A stretch of DNA of 64,000 nt from Microbulbifer sp. A4B17. Its GTDB lineage: Bacteria; Pseudomonadota; Gammaproteobacteria; Pseudomonadales; Cellvibrionaceae. The position numbers were made by a program, and so were the translations under genes. The notes beneath the pieces are model-generated. The model had not been told where the DNA came from. It ran no database searches and was given only the letters and a program-made list of their open reading frames with translations. Position 1 is the stretch's first letter; every line of letters starts with the position of its first letter. Location of the stretch: contig NZ_CP029064.1 in NCBI RefSeq assembly GCF_003076275.1, positions 2,366,501 to 2,430,500 on the forward strand, read 5' to 3'. Of the stretch, positions 42,801 through 52,414 are shown piece by piece.

Positions 42801-42998
42801 GGGGTTTATCCTTGGTTTTGCTTTTAGGTTTAGGCACCTTCATCAAAACTGGTAAACCTCTCTTTTTCAAGAGGATGTGTCAGATTTGGTCTGAACTAAT
42901 CCATTTAAAGTTATGTAGTCTAAGAAATCTGTCATTAAGCCGCTTAGGCAGGTACCACTTTTTTCTACTTCACCTCAATCAAAGAAGAGTAATATAGA

Positions 42999-43625
42999 AT
43001 GAATTTTTTCACAGCAACTAATAAGCCGGGAAGACGATTTTTTAAGTTTGCAGACCAAAATAATGTTGCAGTGAGCCATGGTCATAAGTCTGGCATTTGT
43101 TTTGGGCTGTGTGTTGAGTGGATTTTAGAGCAGGCTGCCGAATATTACAGTCAGCAATACATAAAATCAGCGGAACGAACTGCAGCAAGAATGGCTTCAA
43201 ATTATAGCAGTTTTAAGGATATTGCTGTGCAAATAACAAATGCACAGGAAGCAAGTAAAGAAGCTTTTGAAAATTTGGTGAGTGCAACATTCCGTAAATT
43301 TAGTTTGACGCCTCATGCAGATTTAGAGGTGTGTTTCACGAGTAACCAAATAGCAAGTGCAGTATGTAATCACTCCAAAAAAGGCTATTTTATTATTGGC
43401 CTGTACGACAAGGTAAATAGTGCTGATGATTTTGGCTCTGGCCATGCTATTGCTGTGGATGCTTACGAGTACAGTATATTTGATCCAAACGTTGGAGAGG
43501 CTTATTTCGAAGATCTAGAGACTTTATGGAATGTCGTGAATACTTGGATATCAGAGGAATATAGCCAATACAAGCTCCCGTATCCCACTAGCATTACCCG
43601 TGTGACATCACCTAATAATTGGTAG
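42999..43625 (+). CDS. YopT-like cysteine protease (peptidase C58 type), free-standing
   Basis: 208 residues. The catalytic pattern of C58 peptidases is visible: GICFGLCVEWI (Cys), GSGHAIAVD (His) and SIFDPNVGE (Asp), in the right order and spacing. Family members such as YopT and AvrPphB cut host proteins, and related domains occur as tips of polymorphic toxins. No signal peptide. AAGAAGAG precedes the ATG. It lies between an IS481 remnant and a decayed Rhs fragment. It may have been a tip that became a gene of its own, or an effector. No immunity gene follows. Confidence 0.8.
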   Translation: MNFFTATNKPGRRFFKFADQNNVAVSHGHKSGICFGLCVEWILEQAAEYYSQQYIKSAERTAARMASNYSSFKDIAVQITNAQEASKEAFENLVSATFRKFSLTPHADLEVCFTSNQIASAVCNHSKKGYFIIGLYDKVNSADDFGSGHAIAVDAYEYSIFDPNVGEAYFEDLETLWNVVNTWISEEYSQYKLPYPTSITRVTSPNNW

Positions 43626-43659
43626 GCTTGACTAATTATTTTCTGGACACCCATCGATA

Positions 43660-44100
43660 GATTTTCGGGAGTAGTGTTACCGGTGAAGCCCACCAGCACA
43701 GCGGCCTGGATTATGCCTACAGCTACGACGACCTGCACCGGCTGGAAAGCTAGACTGTCACCTCCAGTGACTACCCCCAGTACGACCGCAATGTGAGTTA
43801 CGCCTACGACGCTGTGGGTAATCTCACCGCAAAGAGCGACTACGCCATCAGCCTGAGCTACGGCAACAGCAGCAGAAGTGCCGGCGGCAACGCCGGTCCC
43901 CGCGCCGTGCGTCAAGTCACCACCACCGATGGTCAAAGCCATAACCTGGTCTATGACAACGCCGGCAACCTGACCACCGGCATCGGCGGCCTCAGTGTGG
44001 GATACGATAGCTAAAACCAAGCCAACCGTATCGAGCGCAACGGCATAATGACTGAATACTTCTACGGCACCGGTATCGATGCCTATAAGAAACACTTTTG
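43660..44100 (+). pseudogene. Decayed Rhs/YD-repeat fragment, GC-rich third type
   Basis: Resembles the array B core (YDDLHRLES, VSYAYDAVGNLTAKSDYA, GGNAGPRAVR, LVYDNAGNLTTGI) but differs in most third codon positions and is richer in GC. In-frame stops occur near 43752 and 44012 (TAG, TAA). It ends near 44100 without core or tip. Origin from a different Rhs gene. Confidence 0.75.
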
Positions 44101-44166
44101 ATTATTAAAGTTTAGAGCGAATAGTATACTTACTTCTGATCGATAGTAACTATTCAATGATTGGAG

Positions 44167-44997
44167 CTAGCTAAGCCCCGCAAGCAGATTAAAGTTTTGC
44201 CAGATAAAACGAATCCCGATGATACAAAGCAATATGGCAAAACACAGCTTTAAGCGTTTAGCAGATATTTTGTGGGCCACACTTGCGCCAAGTCTGGCAA
44301 ACAGCACGCTGGTAAGCACGATTCCCAGAAATGCCGGCCAGTAGATATAGCCACTGCTCCAGTTTGGCAGCAACTGGTTGCCCCATCCTTGTACAACAAA
44401 ACTGAGTGAACCAGAAATTGCGATGGGCAGACCAAAAGCAGCTGAGGTACCGACTGCATGTTGCATTTTTGTACCGAAATGCGATAGGTAAGGGACGACC
44501 AGCGCCCCTCCACCAATGCCGAAGATCGCTGCGAGCCAGCCAATTACCCCACCGGAGCAGATCAAGGGAAATGCCCCCGGTAAGTGAACTCCACCTTCCT
44601 GTGAGACCGCCGAGGGTAATCCGCTTAAGCCCATACGCACGGCCATGACTATAGCAAATATGCCAATCAACAGCTGCAACCAGGCACCTGGCAACAAATC
44701 CGCTGTTACGCCACCCAGCCAAGATCCTACAAGTATCCCTGGGGTCATAAGCCAGAATAGGTGCCAGTCCACTGCACCTTTCGCATTATGTGCCCAGACT
44801 GAGCTTATTGACGTTACGACAATGGTTGCCAGCGAGGTGCCCACAGCCATATGGGTCAGCACCTGAGGAGAGATGTCTGTCACAGAAAAAATCAATACCA
44901 AAGCCGGGACGATGATCAGGCCTCCACCGATCCCCAAAAGGCCCGCCGCTGTACCCGCAATGGCGCCGAGCAACATGTAAATAAACAACATTTCCAT
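44167..44997 (-). CDS. TauE/SafE family permease
   Basis: 276 residues with about eight membrane segments and two Gly-rich repeats typical of the family (LLGIGGGLIIVPAL near the start, IFGIGGGALVVPYL in the middle). These inner-membrane proteins are thought to move sulfite, sulfoacetate or related organic anions out of, or across, the membrane. The substrate cannot be told from the sequence. First ordinary gene right of the toxin island. Confidence 0.9.
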   Translation of the reverse strand: MEMLFIYMLLGAIAGTAAGLLGIGGGLIIVPALVLIFSVTDISPQVLTHMAVGTSLATIVVTSISSVWAHNAKGAVDWHLFWLMTPGILVGSWLGGVTADLLPGAWLQLLIGIFAIVMAVRMGLSGLPSAVSQEGGVHLPGAFPLICSGGVIGWLAAIFGIGGGALVVPYLSHFGTKMQHAVGTSAAFGLPIAISGSLSFVVQGWGNQLLPNWSSGYIYWPAFLGIVLTSVLFARLGASVAHKISAKRLKLCFAILLCIIGIRFIWQNFNLLAGLS

Positions 44998-45787
44998 ATT
45001 TCGATAGTTTAGCTATTTCAGAGGGGGGGCGTGATAGGTTGCGTTAGTTGATAGAATGAGTGGTTTCTTCAATTTGTCGGACAGCATGCAACTGCTTTGC
45101 AATACAGCTTGTATTCGCCCCCCTTAGGTTGAGCTCAAAACCATCTCAGTGACCATCATATCGGGACAGAAAACAGGATTTATATCGCGTCTTACTTAGA
45201 TTTTAGATGTATATTGTATTTAGAGAATCTCGATGTAGCCCCTGATCTCTCTGGATTACAGAGTAGATCACTGTCTAGAGTGTGCAGGAAAATAATAAAA
45301 CATCCATAGCTTAGAGAGATGTGTAAACAAGGCTAATCGCCGCTTCTCTAGCGACTATTACAATCTGGTTTAGCGTTAAAGAGCAGAGAAAAGATCAAAA
45401 GCATAAATAGGGTTAATAATACGGAGGGATCAAGTGTAGAGATTCAGGCTGGTTTATATATTCGAGACTCAATTCGCTTGAGGAGATGCTCATGATCATT
45501 ACCAGGTTCTATATCTCTATCGCACAGAACGTCCTTCGCATAAAGAGAAAACTAGGCGCATTCCTTTAGATGTCTTGGCACTACGCTGCTGGAGTAAAGG
45601 CTTTGCCTCCTCTGTATGCTTGTATAATGTTGGATTCCTTAATGTTAACTCCTTCAAACACATATAGCTATGTGTTCAGTGCAGGCCCTGTAGTTATCCA
45701 GAAACCGTTGTTATAAACGTTATATGAGCTTAGTGCTTTACTTTCTATACTAATAGGCAATGACCTCCCCACTGGGACGAGCCTGCA
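44998..45787. other. Non-coding gap with decayed RAYT-B sequence
   Basis: No convincing gene. From about 45295 there is a faded RAYT-B end (ACATCCATAGCTTAGAGAG, then a CTCTAGCGACTATT segment). At about 45490-45580 there are minus-strand traces of the transposase N terminus (catalogued by CATTACCAGGTTCTATATCTC). An old, broken insertion. Confidence 0.55.
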
Positions 45788-47095
45788 ATGAAAAAAGCAA
45801 AACCTTTTCGTAAGCTTGGGGCTCAGGAAGCACTCTTTGTAGAGTTGACCGAAAGGTCAAACGGTGCGGTACAACTGGCTGTCTTCTTTAGAGCATGTAA
45901 GTCATTGGGTGTTGAAGAGTTAATGAAGGGAATGGAATATCTACATAACCTGCACCCTATGCTCCGTTCTCGGGTAGAGAAAAATCACGATGCTTATTGG
46001 TTCTGTGACGTAGGGTTTGAAGCTATTCCTATTGAGATTAAGCACGGTGCATTGCCTTTAAATTATCAGGAGGAGTTCAGGCGCTTGGGAAGTAAAATTC
46101 TTGAGTTGGATAAATATGTATATCGGTTTACGGTTTACGTGAATGAACATGGAAATGTAAAGTGGATTGCCTTTATGGTATGCCATGCTGCCATGGATGG
46201 ACGCTCATTATTACTCTTGGTCCGAGATTTGGATCAATACTTGAGAGGAGACTCAAGGAATAAACCTACTGCTTCGGCAATGCAAAAATCGGTGGTGGAT
46301 TATGTTAGTTCAATAAAATATTTTAAAAAAACACAACCGGCAATTAGTGGCGGCGACTATAGCCCTCCAATGTGGTCAGTAGAGCAGGCAGTAAAAGCTT
46401 CCCTTCGAAAAGGATGCTCAATTTACCGGGTCCTCCCTAAAAAATTATGTGCGCATTTGTACTTAATTTCAAAGCGTGAGAATGTTCAGATTACCTCTAT
46501 CTACAATGCTGCTGCTATTATCGCTGCCCAGTCATTACCAGGTTTCAGATCCGCGACAGAGTTAATGTTACCTATAAATGCACAATACCTTTGTAAACGT
46601 CAGATAGATCGGGATGTTATAGGAGAGTGCACAACTACATTAACAATACCCTTGACATCAAATGAAACCAGTCTTGATTTGTTAAGTCTTGCCCATTTAA
46701 TTCAAAAAAAAGTCTATTTGCAATTGAGAAGTGGACGTTTCTTTGAACCTCCACTTGAGCCTGATTATAGTCTCGTTGAAATTGAAAATATGGCTGAAGA
46801 TTTTGATACTGCAAAAGATTACTTTCCCTCTGGAATTTGTGTATCCAATGTGGGAGATATAAAGGAGTATACGGGCCCTTTGACGTTCTTTGACTTTGGT
46901 GTGGTTATGACCGTTCAAACACATGGAGCACACCCCATAATGTTAGTGACCTGCACAATAAATGGGGAGGGAGTCTTTGTTTTTGGATATTGTGAGCCGC
47001 TTGTTAGCAAAGAGAGTGCTTTAAAGTATATAGAAAAATATATGAAGGTATTAAGAGGGTTTTCCGAGGATAATGATTTATATATGGATCATTAA
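45788..47095 (+). CDS. Condensation-domain-like acyltransferase
   Basis: 435 residues. CHAAMDGRSL near residue 135 is a variant of the HHxxxDG active site of the condensation/acyltransferase superfamily, with Cys in place of the first His. Near residue 320-350 there is the usual SNVG-type segment (GICVSNVGDI). It matches stand-alone acyltransferases such as PapA or alcohol acetyltransferase types rather than NRPS modules. Probably makes an ester or amide from an acyl-CoA or carrier-bound group. The substrate is unknown. No biosynthetic genes lie next to it. Confidence 0.75.
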   Translation: MKKAKPFRKLGAQEALFVELTERSNGAVQLAVFFRACKSLGVEELMKGMEYLHNLHPMLRSRVEKNHDAYWFCDVGFEAIPIEIKHGALPLNYQEEFRRLGSKILELDKYVYRFTVYVNEHGNVKWIAFMVCHAAMDGRSLLLLVRDLDQYLRGDSRNKPTASAMQKSVVDYVSSIKYFKKTQPAISGGDYSPPMWSVEQAVKASLRKGCSIYRVLPKKLCAHLYLISKRENVQITSIYNAAAIIAAQSLPGFRSATELMLPINAQYLCKRQIDRDVIGECTTTLTIPLTSNETSLDLLSLAHLIQKKVYLQLRSGRFFEPPLEPDYSLVEIENMAEDFDTAKDYFPSGICVSNVGDIKEYTGPLTFFDFGVVMTVQTHGAHPIMLVTCTINGEGVFVFGYCEPLVSKESALKYIEKYMKVLRGFSEDNDLYMDH

Positions 47096-47365
47096 CCTGG
47101 CGTATATAATGAGAGTATTATAAAGAGAGGGTAGTTACTTTTTGTGTTGTTATCAGAGCAAGTCAATTCATGAGTATTACCAACAGTCGTAGCTTTTTCA
47201 TCAACTTGATGGTATACAATTTCTAAATAACTCGGGATACCCAAAGATTGGGAGATTCAGGGCAATCATAGACTTGGTTATAATAACAAAACCGGTAACA
47301 TTCGGTGCGACAAAAATTGTGATACCCTTCAATCTGATGGAGTGAAGGCATCATAATTGTCTTTC
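47096..47365. other. Gap with a faint RAYT-B end repeat
   Basis: At 47228-47330 a GGGATACCCAAAGATTGGGAG segment and ACCGGT recall the RAYT-B end. No gene is seen. Confidence 0.4.
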
Positions 47366-48283
47366 ATGCAGGTTAAACCCATATTTGATGAAGGTAGTGA
47401 CACCTTGCCCTCTACTTATCAAAACCATTCTCTGGGTGTTGGACTGGCCCTCTTCGGCGGAGTGTTAATGGGCTGTATTGGCATTGCTGGTAAGCTTGGT
47501 GCCGGTGTAGGTTTAAGCCCTTTTCTGCTTTTGGCAGCACAGGTAGTATTACTCGCGCCATTAGCGGGGATATTTCTCCTGGTACGGCAAGGGGTGGCGG
47601 GGTTAAAGCCGGTTAGCCCGTGGATCCTAGTGGTTCGTTCAGTATCAGGGTTTATCTATTTCGCTGCCTTCTACGGGGCGCTAAAAGGAATACCGATCGC
47701 AGACGCTCTGGTACTGGAAAGTACGAATCCATTCTTTGCGATGTTGATGGCCAAGGTATTCCTCGGCCACAGGGTGAGTAAGGGAACAATCTGTCTGGCG
47801 GTATTGGCGTTTCTTGGTGTATGCCTCATCTTGCTTCAACACAGTTCCCAGGGAATTCTGAACCCTTACTCACTTCTCGCGCTTTTGGCGGGAGTAGCGC
47901 GTGCCGCTGGAAGTGTCGCAACAGGTGTCGCAGGCCGGACTGAACCGCCTGAACGCATCATGTTCTATTACGCCCTTGGGATGTTGGCCTTTAGTGCGTC
48001 TATTGTGGCTTGGGAAGGCGCGTCGTTTGAAGCATCATCGCTATGGATTCTCGCGATTCCCGCGCTGCTGTTCGTTCCACAGAATCTCGCTTACACGATT
48101 TCTAATCATATCATTCCTGCCTACCTTGTGGGGGCACTCTTTTACAGTGCGATTCTCGTCGGTGTGCTAGCTGATCGATTTATGTTTGGTACTGAATTCG
48201 GCATCCGTGGTGTGATCGGTATGATAATTACGGTTGCAGCCGGGCTCGGGCTGGCCTGGCTGCGGTCAAAAGAGTCCGAATAA
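47366..48283 (+). CDS. EamA/DMT-family transporter
   Basis: About 305 residues from ATG 47366 (TTG 47357 adds three). Ten predicted membrane segments in two halves, with the EamA pattern (ADALVLESTNPFFAMLMAKV in the first half, ending the fifth helix region). DMT exporters move metabolites such as amino acids out of the cell. The substrate is not known. Confidence 0.85.
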   Translation: MQVKPIFDEGSDTLPSTYQNHSLGVGLALFGGVLMGCIGIAGKLGAGVGLSPFLLLAAQVVLLAPLAGIFLLVRQGVAGLKPVSPWILVVRSVSGFIYFAAFYGALKGIPIADALVLESTNPFFAMLMAKVFLGHRVSKGTICLAVLAFLGVCLILLQHSSQGILNPYSLLALLAGVARAAGSVATGVAGRTEPPERIMFYYALGMLAFSASIVAWEGASFEASSLWILAIPALLFVPQNLAYTISNHIIPAYLVGALFYSAILVGVLADRFMFGTEFGIRGVIGMIITVAAGLGLAWLRSKESE

Positions 48284-49310
48284 TAACTAGACGTTATAAG
48301 TACCTCAGGCCGGTCAAGTGTCTTATTGCCTAAGGTTAGTCTCAGGCACTCGCGAGTGCCTCCAGTATCACGCGAGGAATCTCTGGTTAGGGTGCTGTTC
48401 CAAGTTGAGCACTCAAAGGTTATAGGGGGCTGGCAGGGTTGCTGGTGCTGGTGGATCTTTCTTTCCGGATTAAAGAAAAACCACAGTAAAACCCTGAAGG
48501 AAATTTGTATGGGGCTGAAATCTTTGCTTCAAAGTAAAAGACAGAAAGGGAAGTATCGATAGACTGGATGGTAATTAGCAGGTTACGGCAGAAAGGAAGT
48601 GCCTACAGTCGTCTTTGCTGTGTACCTTTCGGATATTGAGTTAGATACAGGCTCGCTGTGAGGCCTCCACTGATCCTGCCAAGCCTTTAAAGCAAATATT
48701 CGCTTAAGTTGTTGATGAGAGCCTATCTAAAATCTTAAAGCCGTCGTACTACCCAATGGTTTTGATGTCGGTATTTATTCAGCTTCTTGCATTTAACTTG
48801 AATGGGTGAGTACTTAAAAATCAATCATTATTCATAATGCCTACCCCTCATCATATATTTCTAACAGGAGGATATTATGATGAGCTGTACAAAGGAAAAT
48901 TAAAGCAAGAATTTGCAGGGTATGAAAGTAATACTGACTTATACTAACGGCTCAATCCTAGCGTGCTGAAGTATAGAAATGACATTCTATGTATAGTGGC
49001 TTCATATTTTGAATATTTTAGTGCTGATCAATCAAGTCCTTTAGCTCCAAGTAATGATCTGATTGGTAAAGCCACACTAGTACCAATTTGAATCGAGATT
49101 ATTTATGAATCTTCTGGGGTTTCGTAATGATTGACACCGGAGTCTTTTAAGGTATACCTACTATTTAGGTGTTGATATATGCAATTTCAATCGTTGTGCT
49201 GTCCGTATCCGATACGATCGTAACATTTGCCAGTTACGTTGTATCAATCAATGGGTTGATATGATTTAATTATGTAGAATGAGATAAAATTAATTAATCT
49301 GGAGAATGTA
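48284..49310. other. 1 kb non-coding gap with a decayed RAYT-B element
   Basis: 48400-48740 is a faded copy of the RAYT-B 3' end: GAGCACTCAAAGGTTATAGG, later GAAGTATCGATAG, GCAGAAAGGAAGTGCC and transposase C-terminal codons on the minus strand. The rest up to 49310 is AT-rich and shows no gene. GGAG before 49311 serves the next gene. Confidence 0.6.
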
Positions 49311-49862
49311 ATGAGACTTTTGTTCCTGATATTTTCTGCTTCATTTATTTCTGCTTGCGCATCAAATACCGTTTCATTTAGAGGTTGTGAATCTTATGAG
49401 CAATGTCCTGAAATGCTCTATTCGCTAAAGGCCTCAGAAGATTCACGTGAGGCCGCCAAGCAAAAAGGTGAACCAATCCCACTAACTACAACTCCTCCCA
49501 TTTATCCAGTTGAAGCTTTCGAGGAAAAGCTAGAAGGCTATGTTATTGTTGAATTTAACGTAGATATGGATGGGCAGGTTATAGATCCGAAAGTGCAAGA
49601 GTCCACCCCTGCAGGTGTTTTTGATGAGTCGGCATTGGCAGCTGTAATGCATACCAGATATGAGCCATCCGATAGTCAGTATCAAGGGTATAGTATGAAG
49701 TACAATTTTAAATATCCAGAAGAGAATAGAGCTAAAAACGATAAGGTTGTATGTAGGACCGAAAGAGTAGTGGGCAGTATGCTCAAGAAAGCTGAGGTTT
49801 GTGTTGACAAGAGAGAGCCGAATCCACTTATTGAAAGAATTCAGAGTGGGTCTAATTACTAA
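49311..49862 (+). CDS. Lipoprotein with TonB C-terminal-like domain
   Basis: 183 residues. Lipobox ISAC at residues 13-16. Residues 60-125 form a TonB-type C-terminal domain (PPIYPVEAFEEKLEGYVIVE, then FDESALAAV and YEP). Such single-domain proteins are common in marine gammaproteobacteria; they may support TonB-dependent receptors or bind peptidoglycan or outer-membrane partners. It stands alone here. Two Cys pairs outside the domain may form disulfides. Confidence 0.8.
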   Translation: MRLLFLIFSASFISACASNTVSFRGCESYEQCPEMLYSLKASEDSREAAKQKGEPIPLTTTPPIYPVEAFEEKLEGYVIVEFNVDMDGQVIDPKVQESTPAGVFDESALAAVMHTRYEPSDSQYQGYSMKYNFKYPEENRAKNDKVVCRTERVVGSMLKKAEVCVDKREPNPLIERIQSGSNY

Positions 49863-50116
49863 ATTTTATAGGGTATCACGCTAAAATGAATATGAGAAAG
49901 GTGATTGGCCAAGTATAATATTCAGTCAACTTGACGGTCGTAGTTGGGGAAATTGCCTTAATTTATTCGAAATGGGGTATATAGCCGTGGTACCCATATA
50001 TTCAGTTTTTAATAACTTGAACATTGTGGACTGCTTTTAAAATCTGATACGAATGAGAATCGGGGGTCGTGTTTCTGTTGCTTTGGAGCTTCCAGAGGCT
50101 CATAAAGTTTAGTGAT

Positions 50117-50147
50117 ATGAAATGGAGAGCATAACTCTCCATTTCAT
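50117..50147. terminator. Perfect 13-base inverted repeat
   Basis: ATGAAATGGAGAG, loop CATAA, then the inverse. It lies 30 bases after the stop of the minus-strand lipoprotein gene. No T-run follows on the minus strand, so it may act as an mRNA 3' stabiliser or weak terminator. Confidence 0.55.
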
Positions 50148-50176
50148 CACAGGTAGTTTTAATTTTTGTAAGCTGA

Positions 50177-52357
50177 TCAATTAACACTATTTGAGTGATA
50201 AATCATCGCTTGCCAAACATTTTGTTGGCCACCGCCGTAGTTATCAATTGTGGGATTCTTGATATATGACCAAGCGACTTTGCCGTTGCCCAGGAAGACA
50301 GGTTCGTCAAGCCCGCCCCAGCCAAATTTCGTCAGCTTTACAGGGCCTTGTAATATATTCAGGTCTGCATCAATTTCCATAACATAGTACGCTTTGGGAA
50401 CAAGCATCCGCATTGCTCCATTTTTAGCGGAACTGCGATTATAAGAAAGGTTGTCAGAAATACACTGAAATTGGGCATAGCCAAACAGGTAATGCCCATT
50501 TCTCAAATCGATAAGTTGTGGATCACTGATTTGGCAATCGGGCTCTTCTACCAGCCATTTAAAGCCTTGCCCCTCGATACTCCCATCACCATCGACTCTG
50601 GCAATACCAATACGAGTCAAGGACGAAGACTCCAGAGCATCCCCACTGCGTAGTCCTTGCCTGGCAATAGTTGGATTATCGCTGTTTGACATATAGGAAA
50701 AGAAACAGTTCGTATTATCAGAGCATTGCTCGTCAAAAGGGCCTTCATTAGTGGTATCAATGCCGTATTCGCTTTGCAGGAAGCGATTCATTTCCTCGTC
50801 ATCAATATATTTGGGGGAGACAATGAGAGACAGGTTTGTATCTTTATCGACAGGGACTACGGTATGCCCACCTCCGTTAGAGAAAAACGCATTATCGGAG
50901 GGGATCAGGTAATTATAGTAGCCTTCAAAACTACTATATGAAGAAATATCCTCCATCTTGATAGCAATAGTGTTTAACCCGCGCGATTGATAATATTTAC
51001 CACCATCACTAGTGCAAATTGCTCCGTATTTTTCGTTGCCAGGGTTATAAAATGCCCGGATATTCAAAACGTGACCATATCCACAAAGCCAATACCAACC
51101 CCTATTATTACTGCCGCTCATATTCAGGGACCAGTTATCGCGATCAATAACAGTCATTCCTGCAGAATAGTGGGAGCCGCCATAGCTGCTGTCAAAAACT
51201 CGAGCAGTTACTGAGAATGCGTAGCTGGTGCGGCCTTGGCTATCATTCTCGACATAGATAAGCTCTTGGGCTCCGGCGTGGCCACCACCGTGCATCTTGT
51301 TTACAACGTAGGCCGCAGGCTTTTCACTAAGTGCTAAATTGTCCCACTCCATTAACCAGATTTGATCATTATATTTATAGCCATTCGCACGAATATATTC
51401 GACCATTGCGTTATAGTCGTCTTCAGAGAGTTGTTCGACAATATAAGCCATCTCCTCTTGCATCTCATTACCTTTAATTGTCTTAAAGGTTGGGGAGTCG
51501 CCGAAATCGGTCTCGGGGAAGTTTTCCTTAAGTCCAGGTAGGAAGTCCTCAAACTTCAGGGTGGGGTGGTCAGTAAAATAGCCAATGTATTGACTATGAT
51601 TGGTAGATATCATCAGGCCGATATCCCTTTCAATACGTCCGTCAATAGCGCTGATATTATTTTCCATCTTCATCCAGTCGCTACCGTACTGTTCAACCAG
51701 ATCCCCTTGTACGTCATAACGCTCGTTAGCCTGGTATTCAGTGTTGCATAAGACCGCAACCCGTGAGCAATCAGCGCTAGCTGCTATACCATGGGACTCG
51801 TAACATTGTTTTAGTATTGTGGTATTACCGGTTTGGTCGAAGCTTGAGGTTTCAGGGTTATATTGCAGCTCATAAACGGTGCCATAAGTGACTTCATCCT
51901 CTCCGCTACCTTCGCTAAGCGTCTTGGAAACAAACATCCGGGGCTTATCGGTGTCGGTTGCACAAGCTGCGGTATAACTTCGCATGGGTACGGACTCTAG
52001 ATTGTCATCCTGAGTACTATCTGTTCTGGCTATATAGTGTGGGAGTCCATGCACTTCTCGGGCATTGGTTTGGCCATTAGGTAGTGTGATATCCCGGGAA
52101 GTAATTTGGGCAAAACCCAGATCTGCCGTTTCTATATCGCCAACAGTCACAGTGCCAGGTTCGTTGTCTGGAAGGGTCCCCGATCCGTTATCCCCAGAAC
52201 CGTTACCGCTTCCATCTCCAGAGCCTTGGCCTCCACCACTGTCGCCAGATGATTGGGCTGGGTCCGAATCCGAAGATGAGCCTCCACCACCTCCACATGA
52301 AGCCAGTATGACGGTAAATGCCACTGCCAAAGTTTTTTTGCTGAATAGCTTACTCAT
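50177..52357 (-). CDS. Large lipoprotein with Gly/Ser linker, function unknown
   Basis: About 726 residues from ATG 52357 (the frame opens at 52414). Lipoprotein signal with ILASC, then a Gly/Ser/Asp-rich linker of about 60 residues, as in many surface lipoproteins of marine gammaproteobacteria. The globular part has repeating strands (YGTVYELQYNPETSSFDQTG, VIDRDNWSLNMSG) that suggest a beta-propeller-like build, but no family motif is recognised. Many Cys (CATD, CYESHG, CSRVAVLC, CQISD) suggest disulfides outside the cytoplasm. It stands alone. Confidence 0.75.
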   Translation of the reverse strand: MSKLFSKKTLAVAFTVILASCGGGGGSSSDSDPAQSSGDSGGGQGSGDGSGNGSGDNGSGTLPDNEPGTVTVGDIETADLGFAQITSRDITLPNGQTNAREVHGLPHYIARTDSTQDDNLESVPMRSYTAACATDTDKPRMFVSKTLSEGSGEDEVTYGTVYELQYNPETSSFDQTGNTTILKQCYESHGIAASADCSRVAVLCNTEYQANERYDVQGDLVEQYGSDWMKMENNISAIDGRIERDIGLMISTNHSQYIGYFTDHPTLKFEDFLPGLKENFPETDFGDSPTFKTIKGNEMQEEMAYIVEQLSEDDYNAMVEYIRANGYKYNDQIWLMEWDNLALSEKPAAYVVNKMHGGGHAGAQELIYVENDSQGRTSYAFSVTARVFDSSYGGSHYSAGMTVIDRDNWSLNMSGSNNRGWYWLCGYGHVLNIRAFYNPGNEKYGAICTSDGGKYYQSRGLNTIAIKMEDISSYSSFEGYYNYLIPSDNAFFSNGGGHTVVPVDKDTNLSLIVSPKYIDDEEMNRFLQSEYGIDTTNEGPFDEQCSDNTNCFFSYMSNSDNPTIARQGLRSGDALESSSLTRIGIARVDGDGSIEGQGFKWLVEEPDCQISDPQLIDLRNGHYLFGYAQFQCISDNLSYNRSSAKNGAMRMLVPKAYYVMEIDADLNILQGPVKLTKFGWGGLDEPVFLGNGKVAWSYIKNPTIDNYGGGQQNVWQAMIYHSNSVN

Positions 52358-52414
52358 AAGTTTGCCCGTAAATGTGCGATTGGAATCGATTGTTATTTGT
52401 GAAATTGTCGACAA

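Noticed and set aside
43502-44095. 197-codon minus-strand ORF
   Set aside because: Antisense of the GC-rich Rhs pseudogene; the plus strand has clear YD repeats.
18029-44100. Type VI secretion or Tc-complex gene cluster
   Set aside because: No Hcp, VgrG, PAAR, TssB/C, Eag or TcA-like gene was found in the window. The parent has its own signal peptide.
44250-44722. Alternative minus-strand ORFs inside the TauE/SafE gene
   Set aside because: Frame-shifted shadows of a clear multi-pass permease.
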